Assembly: GCA_037957365.1 (NCBI GenBank)
Contig: JARHVA010000122.1
Location: 6,291,501-6,355,500, forward strand
Length of the DNA: 64,000 bases
Reading direction: 5' to 3'
From: Torreya grandis
Taxonomy: Eukaryota > Streptophyta > Pinopsida > Cupressales > Taxaceae
Under the pieces are notes generated by a model that ran no database searches, had not been told where the DNA came from, and saw only the letters and a program-made list of their open reading frames with translations. Made by a program: the position numbers and the translations under genes. This document shows positions 11,654 to 24,060 of this stretch, piece after piece. The number at the start of each line of letters is the position of its first letter. The stretch's first letter is position 1.

Positions 11654-14600
11654 GAATAATTAACAAGAGTGAGAAGAGAGTGAGGTGTGGAAAGGCCATG
11701 AAGAGGTCATAATGGTCACCATTCATTTAACCAGTAGTTATAAATAATCCTCCATACTCTCTCCATGTATTGGCTTGGTGGTGAGAGGTCATCAATGAGT
11801 TTTTCAAGCATTGGATGTCTATTTTTGGAAAAGGTTGACTCCATAAAAAGGATTTTCATACCAAAATTTTCAATTACCTCTCCTCATGATAGTTACAATG
11901 CAAAAATGTGGTGTAATTAGGCTTCTATAGAGCATTTAGTAGTGCACCTTCCTTTTGTGCATGTTAATGTGACTTGGAATATTGCCCCATGCTTCATGGT
12001 GAATAGTAAATGGGCATAATAACCTGAATTAATTAGTTATAAAAGTTTTATGACCTATATTTACTCCATAATATTCATCTATGCTAATGAATATCTTCCC
12101 TTTGTTGACCAACTAGGCCTATTAGGTACTTAGGCCTAGTTACATGGTTACTCACTACTTGGATGAAAATAATTCATGAATAAAATCTTAATAATAGGTG
12201 AATAGGCTTGTTTTATGTCTAATAAATCAGTTCTCGCCTTGAATTTTTCCTTTCTAACATTACGCACACCTACAATACTTGCTCACATAAGTGACTAGGT
12301 CACCTCTCATTAGTATTTTTAGACTGTCCTTTTGGTGGAGATCTATAGAATATTTTATAGAAAGAATTGTGAGTGTTTTATGATTTTAAAAGGTGTAATA
12401 TGTATCACACTACCCTTTCCCATGATTTTCAATCTTTCATTAAGCCTTGTACCTTGGATTTATCTTTAAACCTTGCTAAAATAGTGTTTATAGGAGCTAC
12501 ATATAAATGTTCGTATGGACCAATGCCATGGAAGAGATATCATAAGAGTTAACTATGATATCTAAGTGTTTATCAAGCCATTCCAATGAATTTTTATGAA
12601 ATTTCTTGAATATTTTCTCTATTGGGTCATTATTAGGGTTTTATGGAGGTTGAAGGGGGTTTAGGTTCTTAGCAATGGTTTATAAATGCTAGGCCCCTAA
12701 CCTATGAACCAATGTCACTAGTTTCTTCTAGATAAGACCCCTAAACTTTTCCAAAATTATTAGGACCCAATGAAACTATTCTATATATTTTTGAGCTCAT
12801 CAAGTTGCTCCTCAAGTGATAATTTTGCATTTTGTGCACCCACAAGGTAATTTTGAGCTACAATGACTAATTTTGATCCTTCCTCTACAAACCACTATTG
12901 TTCACACATCTAAAAATCCTTGAAAAAAATATCCATTATGGTTTGAGGTCATAACTAATCCCATTTTATCCTCTATTTTAAACTTTAATTAGCATTGCCT
13001 TGAGGAAGGTGTTAGACCAAAAGGCCTAAAGGTAGAGTTAATGAGTCTTGACCCTAAACTAGAGCTGTGAAACACTTGGTCACCCTTGATAGTATGGAAT
13101 TAACCTCTTAGTACCTTTTGATCATATATGTTTTCTTGATTAAGACACTTAATTCTTCTTTGTGTGCACACAATCTTCTACCTAGGCACCTAGACATGTC
13201 TATAAGTGATTATTGGACATGGAGACCCCTATATGTGGCCATTATGTAGTTATTTGAGACATGAATCCCTCTCCCTCATCATAAACATATATTATGTGTA
13301 TACCTCTTCCACTTTTTTGTATATGGGCTTGGTGTAGCTCTTTTAGATCTAATCCATATAGCATATACCCTACACATGCCAACTAATATATTATTTGGGT
13401 GATTAAGTGACCTAGGAAGACTATTAAGACTATTTCAAGGCTCAACTTCTTCATTTGGAAGTGTTTGATGGTGTAATTTCCTCATTGGGTCTTAATCATG
13501 GTTTAGAGAGGGTTTTGGTGGCCTACCATCTTAACAATGGTTCATATAGTATAGGCCCCAAAAATAAAACATTTTACCATTTATGTCTAGCCCATAGATC
13601 CCTTTAAATCTCTTAAATAGCTCTTGGTCCCATGCAGACTATACTGTGAGTACTGAGTGAAAGTTGGTGACCTTTGATATCTTGGAAAGTATTTTGGGTA
13701 GGTTGAAATTTTTGGGGATTATTTATAGAGTTTGGATCTTGAATCCCACTATTTACATCATGGTTATTAAGTGAATATGGGTCCCCAACTCCCCTAAGAT
13801 CATTAGACCTAAGTCATCATGCCATGTCTGATATGAGTGTTTGAGTTAGCAGCTCAACATGGTAGCTTAGGGTAGTGGAGATTAAGAGGGGTATTAAGAC
13901 CAAGTTTGAATATTTCTTTGTATTCATATATTCCAAAAACCTCATTAAATACATATATCATCATCATACATCTTCTTATGTCCTTGAGTTCGATTTGGGG
14001 GTTTGGATTTATCACTAAGGTGGAGATGGGGTCTTGAGGGTCAAGGGTAGCCTTAGGTATTATAGTCTTAGACTAACCTTTAGGACCCTAAGTCACCTAT
14101 AGGTATTCATTGATGGCTTCAAGGTCATAATAAAATCCCTTTCCCTTTTATGTTTTCCTTTTGCATATGCCCTCAGTTGCCCTGACCATCAGCTTAGTCC
14201 CTCTCTCTCTTAGGTCTATCATGACCATAATTACTCAGTGTAAGTGCTTGAAATAGTTATTATTAGAGACCTGAGTAGTCTCTTTTAAATCTATATAGTG
14301 ATAGGTTTAGGTCTTAGGTATCATATTTTTAAGATTATACCATATCTTTTGAGTCTTATTTTCTCCAACTCTACTATCAAAGCTCATTTATATAGTCATG
14401 TGCACAAGCCTATGTGTCCTAAGTGTTTAACCCAAACCAAGAAGTTGCTTGTCTTTATCACACTCATAGGACACTGGGGAGGATAAAAATCATCAAAGAG
14501 GATGATATAAAAAAAATTTCCATGCCATCTACATCAATTAGGCATTCTAACTAGCTAGGTAGATTTAAATGTATTTAGGCCACTACCTATATCTAAACGA

Positions 14601-15514
14601 GCTTGGTCATCTTTTCAAAACTCTTTGTCCTTGGAAATGTGATATATATGCCTTAACCAAAATATAAATCTAAATTCTCTATCCCATGGCATATTAAATC
14701 TCATATTCAGAGTTAGAGGTAGATCATTTGTAGTTCTAATCGTGTTAAAGTATTAATGTGGGAGTGTCAATGTAGCCTGACCATAGGATGAACTGAGTAA
14801 AAGGAGGGATTGCATGTCATGTTTGAGACCTATTTGACCTTTCATTGAATCCAAATCACATTCTTTTAAAATATCTATCTTCACATTCTATGAACCTTCT
14901 TTGCATTTTTACACTCAGTTGTATATGGTGGTTTTAAAACCCTTTAAAGGCTAGGCCTGAATTGATCTCATGTATTTGGTCATAGCTTTTTAATAGCCTC
15001 CACAACTAAATATAGATTTTATCATAGTATTAATGGTTTTTCACAGCATTATACAACATTTATATCTCATTTTCATGCCTTAAGGGTAAAAGGGTTTAAT
15101 CTTGTAGTTAATAGTTATAGGACTGTATAGAGTTTTGGGTTTATAAACCAAGACCTATCAACAGGTGAAATGACTTGATGAACCATCACACAATAGATAA
15201 ATTTTGAGACATGCCTTGAGGAATATTGACTCATATTTAAGACCACCTAAGGGGACCCTAGACACCCTTATTCACACACTCAACAGGGTAAGGCATTTGG
15301 AGTTCATCAATTAGACAAATGGAGTGAGAAATTAAAACCTAGGATTCTTCAAATACCTTAACTTCTACTAATGAATCTTAAACTCTACTAAATAGGTCTA
15401 TGAAGTCATTGGAGGAATATTTTACATTTTTTTACCTATGAGGGCCATAATGAGCTCTAATATTTATGAAAAAGAGACTCTTTCACATGTGTTCATGATA
15501 CCTTACATGTTACC

Positions 15515-16499
15515 ATCAGAACTCTAGCAAGAGCTTGTACAGCACATGGATACTCAAAATAAGGTCAAGGATCCTACCATTCAACCTTCTTATTTTGAAA
15601 CACCACATTTTTTTAGTTGATTACTGCACAATGTGCAATTTTTGAAAAATTTTGTAAAGTTTTGAACTTTTTGTATTGGGGATGACTAGTGAGACAAGCA
15701 GGGTTAGGATGGTTGAAAACATTTAAAAGGTGGCCACCTAGTTATGCCAACATATTCAAAACCAAAAATGTTAGTAAGTTGGTATTTTTCTTAGTTAAAA
15801 ACCCAAAAGGTTAGATAAATAGTGCACAAGAGGTGAAAACCAAAAACAATGCCTTGAGTGATTACTGTGACTCTTACTAGTCTACTCAAATTTTTAGCTT
15901 TTGTCCTTAGCACATAAACAGATGAACCTAAAAAATTGTCTTAGGATGAGAAAACACTTTAAGTCTAAGAAACTATTGGGAGAAAAAAATAGATAAGAAA
16001 ATTTGTGTAAGATATTCTTTAAATATTCATGTGTTATATATGAATTTGTTAGCTATATGTATTTTGTCCTATCCTCTTCAGCTTGTGAAAGGATAGAAGA
16101 TGAAAAATATCTTCATTTTAGCACAAATTTATGAGAATAATATGAATAATTAGTAACTATAATGACTATAAATATTTATGTTTTTATGAATAAGTTGATA
16201 ACCTTTTGCTGAGATCAATATAGACTTTCTAGTTATGGTTACCTATCATATTTCCTATGTTATTTCCTTGTATGTGTTATTATGTTTAATATTTGGTTTA
16301 ATCTATCTTGAAGTAATCCAAATTATATGTAAACCTAAAGAAAACTTTGGTTAATCTTATTTCCTTTTAATTTCATAATAACTCATTTTTGTCATGCTTT
16401 TATTAAATATGAATTCTTTATTTTATCCTGTGTAGACTAATAAAACTTAGCTATCTTCATCCTTAGCATGTTCTATTCAAAAAGGAAATTATACTAATA
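15515..16499. mobile_element. Unclassified ~1-kb insertion in G1 5' LTR
   Basis: The G1 LTR copies align up to a CATGTT(G/A)CC string (2980s and 15510s) and resume at ATGGTGTCTT (about 2993 and 16502). Only the right copy has the extra ~985 bases. It is AT-rich and has no recognisable coding, terminal inverted repeat or LTR. I could not see a certain target duplication, so the class is open and the ends are good to about ten bases. Confidence 0.6.
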
Positions 16500-18103
16500 A
16501 TATGGTGTCTTGATGACCTCTAATATCCATCATGATAGAACACTCAGTCCATATTTGCACTGAAGATCAACTACACAGTCTTGTTTATTTAAAGGTAGCA
16601 TCTTGAGAGACTTCAATGTCCATTTGACCACTCCACTTGAGTTAAGGAGGAAAGAAGATATAAATAAATCCTTGAAACCATAATTAAACCTCAAACCACT
16701 ATTCTTCTCTAGATATGTGCATTAAATATCTTTCCTCATCAAGGGAACCTTACCTTTAGTCTGTAACTAATGATAATCTAAAGGTTTTTTTCTCTTATGG
16801 ACTCACATATGTGAACTAGGTTGGATAATGACCTTTATGACTTGTATAAGATATTTATAATCATTAGTTTCATCAAAAAAGCCCAAAATGCATGGAAATT
16901 GTTCCATTCTTGACCCTATGTGGGTATAGAAGGCTAGTTTAACTACCTTAAGTTCTTAACCTTTGTTCACAGATCATAGATAATTATTCTACAAACTAAT
17001 GCCAAGGATCAAAATGTCATTATATCCCATTCCTATGGGCAAGACCTTAGGTTTCCATTTTCTTTCTCCTCTCTGTAATGAATAAGAACCTGAGGTGTTA
17101 TCCATAGTTGCCAAGGAGGATTATAGGAAGGAAGGGTTGGTTTTTTATCTTTCTTGGCTTGAAACTCCTATATTCTCTCACTTGATGTTAGTATTAGATC
17201 CCCTCTGCATATCCTTGACTCATTTTGACCATGTTCATACTATACAAAATTGTACTTACCTAAAAAATCCTACAAAACACTAGTTTCTTGTATTTATTTA
17301 GGTTTTCAGACCTTGAAATAGTATTGATGAATAGGAGGAGGGAAAATAGGGGTCAAAATTCATTTCAAAAATGAATTAAAGATGGCGAATTTGAATATCC
17401 ATTATTTCCCATGTGTGGGCCCTCTTTAGTGGATAATAAAACATTTGACTTATGAAAAGATATCCCTTTTACATATGAAATCATTTGATCATGCCATTAT
17501 GGTAATAATGGAGGCATTTAAGGGTGTGATTGATGTTTTTAGTGGTGATTTAGGGTCAAACTATTATCATCTTATGGTCCAACACCCCTTTCTAAGAAAT
17601 AGATATGATCTAAAATGAAGTTTTAAAAGAGGTGGACTTATTACCAATCAAAGTACCTTAAAACATGCTAAGGACATAAACATGGTTACCACATATTCTT
17701 TATAACATCCTTAGCCCATCTGATCTTACTAGACTTTGCAGACTTTCAACATACTTAGATAGATTCATAACATGTCATAAACTATAACATTGGGTCACCT
17801 TTCATGTGATCAAGCTTGGACCATTAATATCGCCCTAAAGACTTTTATGGATCCTCATACATAACCAATCACAAGGATAATATTTTACACAAGTTTAAAT
17901 AGGGTTTAAAAGACAACTACCATAACATACCTTGACATAGCACCTCACTTGACTTATTGCCTTGACATGATGACCTATGACCCTCCTTTGGAACTACCTT
18001 ATCACTTCAAGAAACATGAGAGGGTTATCAAGGTGATATTTGGTACTCAAGACATAGGTTTAATCCTTTCTGGGCCTAAGGGAAGAAATAATTCAACTCT
18101 CTC

Positions 18104-18900
18104 TTAAGTAATAGCATGGAAATAATCCTAGGTTATGGGTGACCTAAAGAATAGATTAAACCTTTAGATAAGGCTAACTCCCTTGATGCATCACTTAAAA
18201 ACTAAAAACTAAGATACTAATTGTAAAGTAAACTGGGTAAGATAAAACTATAATCTGAAAGTGAAGTGATGCACCAAATGTTAAGACTACTAATATTGAT
18301 TTGCATTTACATTAAGACCTATAAAACTGTCGTAAGCATACACTTATCCTAAAAGAACCTATCGCATAAATTATTTATAAAGAGGTGAAGCAATATAAGA
18401 ATATAAGGTAATATTTTTGACACTTATAATCCACTTATAACTCATGATGACACTCTTTATAACCTATAATAGAGAACCAAACTATGAGAAGGAAAGAAGA
18501 ATAGGATAACAATACAAGGTGAGTTGTCTACACTTGCCTAGATCAACCATTCAAATATTTACACTAAAAATATCCATATAAAGAGGAAAACCAATAATAT
18601 TATTGATCATTAGTCATAAAAATTAATTTGTCTACACCATACTTCTGGTAGAAGGATCCATTTACAAGCCAAATCAGGCCATATATATAGAGGAGAATGA
18701 GAAGGAGAGACGAGAGAGGTGTTAGATAAGCCCATGATAAGTTTTACATCATGAATAAGCAAGTTAAAATCAATAATAAATGTAAATAAATACTATTGAA
18801 CTCCCCCTTCAACATTTTTTCATGCGGTTTGATGATATTCCTCTCAAGGTGGTGTAGGAATTACTTTATTATCTTGGTGATTCATCCATCTTCCTTAAAA
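18104..18900 (-). repeat. W: end of a G1-related LTR
   Basis: Beyond the G1 start, the sequence resembles the inner end of the G1 5' LTR at 11010-11830: a shared GGTTATGGGTGACC-type string, GTGATGCACCAA, and the CT-rich/TATA block. The match starts about 50 bases into the LTR end, so G1 appears to have landed inside this older LTR. By eye the identity is roughly 65-70%, less than between the two G1 LTRs. Its outer limit is unclear. Confidence 0.6.
18681..18689 (-). promoter_or_regulatory. TATA-like box of W
   Basis: A run of alternating T and A, preceded on the minus strand by a CT-rich tract and followed by GGCC. It corresponds to 11645-11653 in G1. Confidence 0.5.
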
Positions 18901-19826
18901 CTGTCCATTAGGAGTCATTATGGATGGACAAGTCACATTAATGGAATTAAAATAATTTATTTTAATTGAACATATATTTATTTCCCCAAACCAATCATTT
19001 TTCCACCTTCATTCTGCAATTTCATTTATTATTCTCATATTTTCTCTCTAGACAAACATATTTCTTATATCCCTGTTTTAGTGCAAATATTATTGGTTTG
19101 AGTGATATAGAAAACTTATAGGAAAATAAATGAATATTTGGGTACCCATTATCCATTTATATCTTCAAACAAAATTTTATGATCTAAATCTCAAAGTAGA
19201 CCTACTTTCCTAACCTCCATTTTTCTAATTATGCCTAATGCAAGCCCACATTACTGGAGACCATACAAGGATGTAATTTAACACTCAAAAACATAAAAAA
19301 TACTTTATGGGACATAAAATTAGGTATATTTTCAAATTTTTGTGTATTCCCCATGGGTGGAACTTAAGTTAGGCAACAAACAAGATTTTTAGCACTTGTT
19401 AACCTACACACAGGCCTAGGGAGGCTAAGAGTGAAGAAAATTTCATTGAGGGAGTTTTAGATAATTTAATGGAAAAAAAAATATTTTGGGTCTTTCACAA
19501 CATCCCTCAACTTATTCAAGTGTTATTTTCCCTTGGTCAACCTTAAAATCTCTCAAAACTGCCAATTTTTAGAATTTTGTGCATGCTTAGGACTATCTCA
19601 TGGATGATAAGTGTTGTTGGATATTTTCAATCATCCTATGATATTATTCAATGTCTTATATGGTATTTAATGGCTCCATAAACCTTTATTTTTCATCTAA
19701 ACCTTGAATCCAATACACATATTGCATACTTTCTTCTCATTCTTGAAAATGAAATCGAATCTCCTTAGCAGGCATGTGAGTACAAAATTAGGTTTCTTGA
19801 CTGTGTTTGTTCACAAAATGGAACTC
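18901..19826. other. Non-coding AT-rich DNA, possibly more of W
   Basis: No domain or repeat boundary recognised. By position it may continue the W LTR. Confidence 0.35.
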
Positions 19827-20351
19827 TCTTATGTTGGATGGTAGAGTATAATATTATTATAATTCCTAGTTCCAAAAAATGAGAGTGTGGGGGGGAAATG
19901 TGCCCCCCACTAGGGTTTCCATGGGGATCACCCCCACTAGCAGGGGTTTGGGGACAACACCCCCGAAGAAACATTTTGTTAAAAATGCATTGTAAAATAT
20001 TGTAATTTCATAGTAAATCTATAATATTCACTATTAGGTCATAGATCTAATGGTAGAAATTATGTTTTTGAATTTTTTCCCTAATATGTAACCATCCTTT
20101 GATATGAGGGCAATGTAATCATGGTGGCATACTGTGTGTGTGAGTGAAGAGGATATAGCAATGGATGTATTGTAGGTTTTTCCCTTCATTTTTTGGAATA
20201 AATAATAAGGACTAATTATTTATATGTGGACGTAGCCCATATTGGGTGAACCACATTAAATTCATGTCTCTATTATGTTGTGTTTTTTGCATTTTGTTTT
20301 CATCTTTAATTCATTAATATTGCTTTGTGTTTTTATATTCCTAACATCTTA
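19827..20351 (+). mobile_element. Solo LTR of the Y Copia family with target duplication
   Basis: The LTR itself is 19832-20346 (515 bp), starting TGTTGGATGG and ending TTCCTAACA. It matches the Y 5' LTR (20459-20989) and the Y 3' LTR (to 41348). It is flanked by a perfect 5-bp duplication, TCTTA at 19827-19831 and 20347-20351, and no internal sequence follows. This is the product expected when the two LTRs of one insertion recombine. A short reverse open frame at 19765-19974 crosses the boundary and is not a gene. Confidence 0.9.
19887..19910. other. GC hairpin in the Y-family solo LTR
   Basis: GTGGGGGG (19887-19894) can pair with CCCCCCAC (19903-19910) around an 8-base loop. A second small GC inverted repeat follows about 50 bases on. 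Equivalent structures occur in the other two Y LTRs despite sequence change. Confidence 0.55.
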
Positions 20352-20458
20352 GTTATTTTTCAATACTTTATGATTCTACTAAAGTTAAACACCTTACTTA
20401 TCTCTTTTCATTTCTTGCACCAATAAAACATCTCTTGGTCACATCTATATAAGACTAT

Positions 20459-20989
20459 TTTTGGATGGTAGAACCTGATCTTATTAAAATGCCCAATTCC
20501 CAACATGGGGGTATGGGGGGATTTCCCCCCCACTATGGTCACCATGGGGATACATGGGGGTGGAAACCTACTTAGATACCCCTAGTGGGTTTTTAGGGGT
20601 AGTGCCCCTGAAGTAAATTTTTTGTGAAAAATGCATTGTAAAATATTATAATTTCATAGTAAATATGGACTATTCACTATTATGTCATAGATCTAATAGT
20701 AGAAATTAGGTTGGTGCATTTTTTCCCTAATATGTAACCCTCCTTTGATATGAGGTAATAGTAATCAAAGTGTCACATTGTGCGTGAGTGAATAGGAGAT
20801 TGTAATGGATGAGTTGCAGGTTTATCCCTTCATTTTTTGGGCTGAATAAGAGAAGAAATGGTTATTTTTATACAGACATATCCCATATTAGGTGAATTGC
20901 ATTAAATATATCTCTCTTGTATTGTGTTTTCTACAATTTATTTTCATGTTTATTTCATTAATATTGCTTTGCATTCTATATTCCTAACA
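20459..20989 (+). repeat. Y 5' LTR (about 531 bp)
   Basis: Aligned with the solo LTR at 19832 and the 3' LTR at 40826-41348. The start is worn (TTTTGGATGG for TGTTGGATGG) and the end is TTCCTAACA, two bases before the primer site. It holds a G/C-rich inverted-repeat island: GGGGGG at 20515-20520 and CCCCCC at 20525-20530. Confidence 0.82.
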
Positions 20990-20990
20990 A

Positions 20991-21004
20991 CTGGTATCCT
21001 AACA
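20991..21004 (+). other. Y primer binding site (worn tRNA-Met type)
   Basis: TGGTATC at 20992-20998 matches the first seven bases of the initiator tRNA-Met site; the rest has diverged. It lies directly after the LTR end. Confidence 0.7.
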
Positions 21005-21199
21005 GAAGGTTTATTTGGTAGATAAACTTATAAGAAAAGAGGGTTCCTAGTTCAAGTGGGAGCAATGGCAAAATAAGGCAAGTTTAAGGTTGATAAGTTC
21101 AACATCTAAAACTACCAACTATGAAAGATGTAAATGGAGGACTATCTATCAGAAGGATATTTTCCTACCATTAGGTAAAATAGCAAAGAATCCAATGAC

Positions 21200-21800
21200 T
21201 ATGAAGTATGAATAATAAGAGGTTCTTGATAGAAAGGCACTAGGAACAATATGATTGTGCTTGGTAGCATCAGTGACCTTCAATATTTCAAAAGAAAAGA
21301 CAATAGAGGATGTGATAAAGGCATTAGATGGAGTGTATGAAAAACCCTCAACCTCTAATAAGGTATTTCTTATGAAGCATTTATTTAATATGAAGATGTT
21401 AGAAAGTGGGTCTATTGTTGATCATTTAAATGAATTTAACATGGTCACAAATCAGTTAAGCTCTATAGGATTAAATTTTGATGATGAGATTAGGGATTTT
21501 TTGATTTTGTGCTCATTGCCAGAAATCTAGAATGACTTGGTCATGGATATGAGTAATTTTATCTCTGGTTTAAACACTTTAAAGTTTAATGTTGTTATTG
21601 GTGTTATTCTTCGCAAGGAAATGTGATGGAAAAACACAAGTGAGACATCATGTAATGCTTTGACTATGGATAATAGGGGGGAAAAAAGGATAGAGAAAAG
21701 GGCCCATGAAATCATGGGAATTCTAAGAAGGGAAGATCCAAATCTATAAGAATGTTGGTGTGTCAGATTTATAGAAAGAAAGGACACCTGAAGAAAGATT
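21200..21800 (+). pseudogene. Y Gag (Copia UBN2-type)
   Basis: An open frame at 21255-21530 reads KTIEDVIKALDGVYEKPS, FLMKHLFNMKMLESGSIVDH, LNEFNMVTNQLSSIGL and DDEIRDFLILCSLP, the standard Copia Gag series (L...Y, L..LKM.EG.S...H...F, LP.S). A stop replaces the Trp expected after LP.S. A worn basic and Cys-containing segment near 21740-21800 (CWCVRFIERKDT) is where the zinc knuckle would be. The part upstream of 21255 is out of frame. This would be the particle protein; the copy is dead. Confidence 0.82.
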
Positions 21801-21899
21801 ATTGGTTTTGAAAAGGAAAATAAAGAGATGGATAACAAGATAAAAATCAGGGAGCAAATGTAGTAGGTGATGTGTTTTAATATTATTTAATCCTTTCAT

Positions 21900-22400
21900 T
21901 AGATAATATTAATGATTTTTGGGTGTTAGATTCAGGGGCTTCATTTCATGCTACACCCCATAAGAAATATTTTCAAGACCATGTTCAAGGTGATTTTGGA
22001 AAAGTTTATTTGGGTGATGGTGAACCTTTTAAAATTATTGAAAAGGGTAAGATACATATAAAATTATAGAATGGAAAAAAATGGTTGTTAAAATAAGTGA
22101 AGAATGTTCTTGAGTTGAGCAGAAATCTAATTTTAATAGGTCAGTTAGGAAGTGAGGATTACACAGTTACATTTGTAGAAAATTCATAGAAGGTCACTAA
22201 AGGATCACTAGTAATAAAAAAAGGAGAGACGGTATGTACACTATATTTATCTACTGGTAATGTTTAATCTTCTATTGGTTTAGCTTCTATAGAAGAGAAT
22301 ACAAAATTATGGCACCATATACTTGGGCATATGAGTGAGAAGGGGATGCAAGTTCTCCACTCAAAGATTTTGTTTCCAGATTTGAAGAAGGTGGATTTGG
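21900..22400 (+). pseudogene. Y protease and pre-integrase region
   Basis: The plus-strand frame from about 21910 reads FWVLDSGASFHATPHKKYF, an intact copia protease active site (DSGAS), then GDFGKVYLGDGEPFKI, IHIKL and LSRNLILIGQLGSEDYTVTF. The pre-integrase motif follows at about 22300-22360 (LWHHILGHMSEKGMQVL). A few stops interrupt it, two of them at expected Gln codons. The protease would process the single Gag-Pol precursor. It lies about 100 bases after gag in the expected order. Confidence 0.85.
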
Positions 22401-22479
22401 ATTTTTTTTAGCACTGTGTGTATGGAAAATAGAAGAGAGATATATTTCTTAGAGTTGAGAAGACAAATAAAAGATGAAA

Positions 22480-23180
22480 AGTTATAGCTTATGCATACAA
22501 ATGTATGGGGACTAACTCAGGTATCATCCCTTGGTGACTCTTCTTATTAGGTTTATTTTATTGATGATACAACTAAAAAAACTTGGGTTTATTGCATATG
22601 AAAAAATATAATGTTTTGATAATTTTAAGAAATGGAATTCTTTGGTTGAGAATAAGATAGGAAATAATTTGAAGTGTGTCAAATCAGATAATGGAGGTGA
22701 ATATTGTAGTAAAGAGTTTGATAATTACTATTCATCCCATGGGATTCATAGAGAGAAGGTAGTTCCAAGAACACCACAAAAAAATGGTGTGTCAGAAATG
22801 ATGAACAAGACAATCATGGAGTGTGCAAAGATCATGAGATTACATGTAGGGTTTCCCTTACAGTTTTGGGTAGATGTTGTGGATACTATTGTTTACTTAA
22901 TAAATATATGGCATTCAAGTCCTTTAGATGGTGGCACTATAGAGGAAACATGAACAGGTAAAAAGGTAGATTATTCCTTTTTAAATATTTTTGGTTGTGA
23001 AGCATTTATCCATATTGATAAATAAAATAGAACTAAACTTGAAGCAAAATTCAATAAATGTACTTTTATTAGATATGGAATTAATGATTTTATTTACTGT
23101 TTATTGGATTTTAAAACCCATAAAATCATTAGGAGTAGAGATGTGATATTTAATGAGAAGGTCATGTACAGAGATCAGCT
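22480..23180 (+). pseudogene. Y integrase (decayed)
   Basis: The best segment is an open frame at 22642-22953 with KCVKSDNGGEYCSKEF, HGIHREKVVPRTPQKNGVSE and MMNKTIMECAKIMRL. It holds the second catalytic Asp (SDNGGEY) and the Glu (VSEMMN) of the Copia core. The first part of the core, before 22640, is broken by frameshifts. After 22953 the frame returns with FGCEAFIHI and typical KAKFNKCTFIRYG-like sequence to about 23180. The usual Copia order holds: integrase precedes RT. Confidence 0.83.
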
Positions 23181-23479
23181 GTAGGGAAAAAAATAAGAAA
23201 AGCCAAATATAGAATATGCATTACTTGATGAAATCACTAGAAATAGAATTCTAAAAGTTTCATAAAATCAAAATGTGCAATAACTACAACAACAAGTACT
23301 TCAAACTCCTAAAAGTGTAGTTAGAATATCTACCAGAGTAAGTAGACTACCTGAATGATACTCTCCTTCACTTTATTATTTATTATTTATTGATGGTGGT
23401 GAGCTAAAAAGCTATGAAGAAGCAATGCAGGTAGAAACCAAAAAGAAGTGGGAGAAAGACATGAAAGAGGAGATGGAAT

Positions 23480-24060
23480 CCTTGGTACATAACCAAACTT
23501 GGGATTTGGTTTAGTTGCCTATAGGTAAAGAGCATTGTAGAATAAATGGGTTTATAGGTTAAAGGAAGAAGATGGAGGAAAAAACATACAAGGAAAGACT
23601 TGTTGTAAAGGGGTTTGCACAAAATAAAGGTATAGATTTTGACAAAATATTTTCTCCAGTTTTTAAAATGACTTCCATAAGAATTGTTTTAAGTTTGGTA
23701 GCAGTAGAAGACTTGTACCTTGAATAGTTAGATGTGAAGTCTACTTTATTTCATGGTGACATGGAGGAGGAAATATATATGGAGAAGCCACATGGATGCA
23801 AAGTTAAAGGCAAGGAGAAAATGGTGTGCAGGTTGAAGAAGAGTTTGTATGGCCTAAAACAAGCTCCAAAGCAATGGTTTTTGAAATTTGACATGTTTAT
23901 GAGAGAAGAAGGTTATAGTAGATTTCATTCTGACCAGTATGTTTATCTTAAGAGATTAGATAATGACATATATATCTTGTTATTGTATGTAGATGACATG
24001 TTTGTTGCAGGGTTTAACATGTAGGATATAAATGAGATCAAAGAAAACTACCAAATTCAT
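23480..24060 (+). pseudogene. Y reverse transcriptase (Copia RVT_2 type)
   Basis: Frames from about 23580 read KERLVVKGFAQNKGIDFDK, FSPVFKMTSIRIVLSLVA, then a stop at an expected Gln, LDVKSTLFHGDMEEEIYME, KKSLYGLKQAPKQW, and the catalytic loop LLLYVDDMFVAG at about 23975-24010. YVDD is intact. The open part is 23734-24024. Upstream, near 23400-23520, the N-terminal WVQA.EE..SL..N.TW-like start is recognisable (EAMQVETKKKWEKDMKEEM). The frame fails after 24024. Confidence 0.87.

Larger units (their letters stand above)
2653..18098 (-). mobile_element. G1: Ty3/Gypsy element with very long LTRs
   Basis: Minus-strand order from right to left: 5' LTR (18098-10958), primer site (10957-10944), gag, protease, RT, RNase H, integrase, then 3' LTR (4585-2653, cut by C1). 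The two LTR copies align from their outer start (TGTTGAC at 4585; worn equivalent at 18098) to where C1 interrupts, with about one difference per ten bases in the stretch I compared. Integrase lies after RNase H, the Ty3/Gypsy order. I found no chromodomain. All coding domains carry stops and frameshifts. The element inserted into a related LTR (W), seen at 18104. Confidence 0.82.
10958..18098 (-). repeat. G1 5' LTR (about 6.1 kb plus a ~1-kb insertion)
   Basis: The outer start at 18098 is set by alignment with the 3' LTR start at 4585. The inner end at 10958 is set by the adjacent primer site. The inner ~850 bases resemble the ends of W (18104-18900) and, more weakly, of Z. The part 15175-18098 has a second copy at 2653-4585; the part 10958-15174 has none in the window, so hidden insertions there cannot be excluded. 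Nothing in it looks protein-coding on either strand (small frames at 14298 and 17095 included). Confidence 0.65.

Noticed and set aside
19765..19974. 69-codon reverse frame rich in Pro/Gly
   Set aside because: It crosses the edge of the solo LTR (19832) and is produced by the GC hairpin island.
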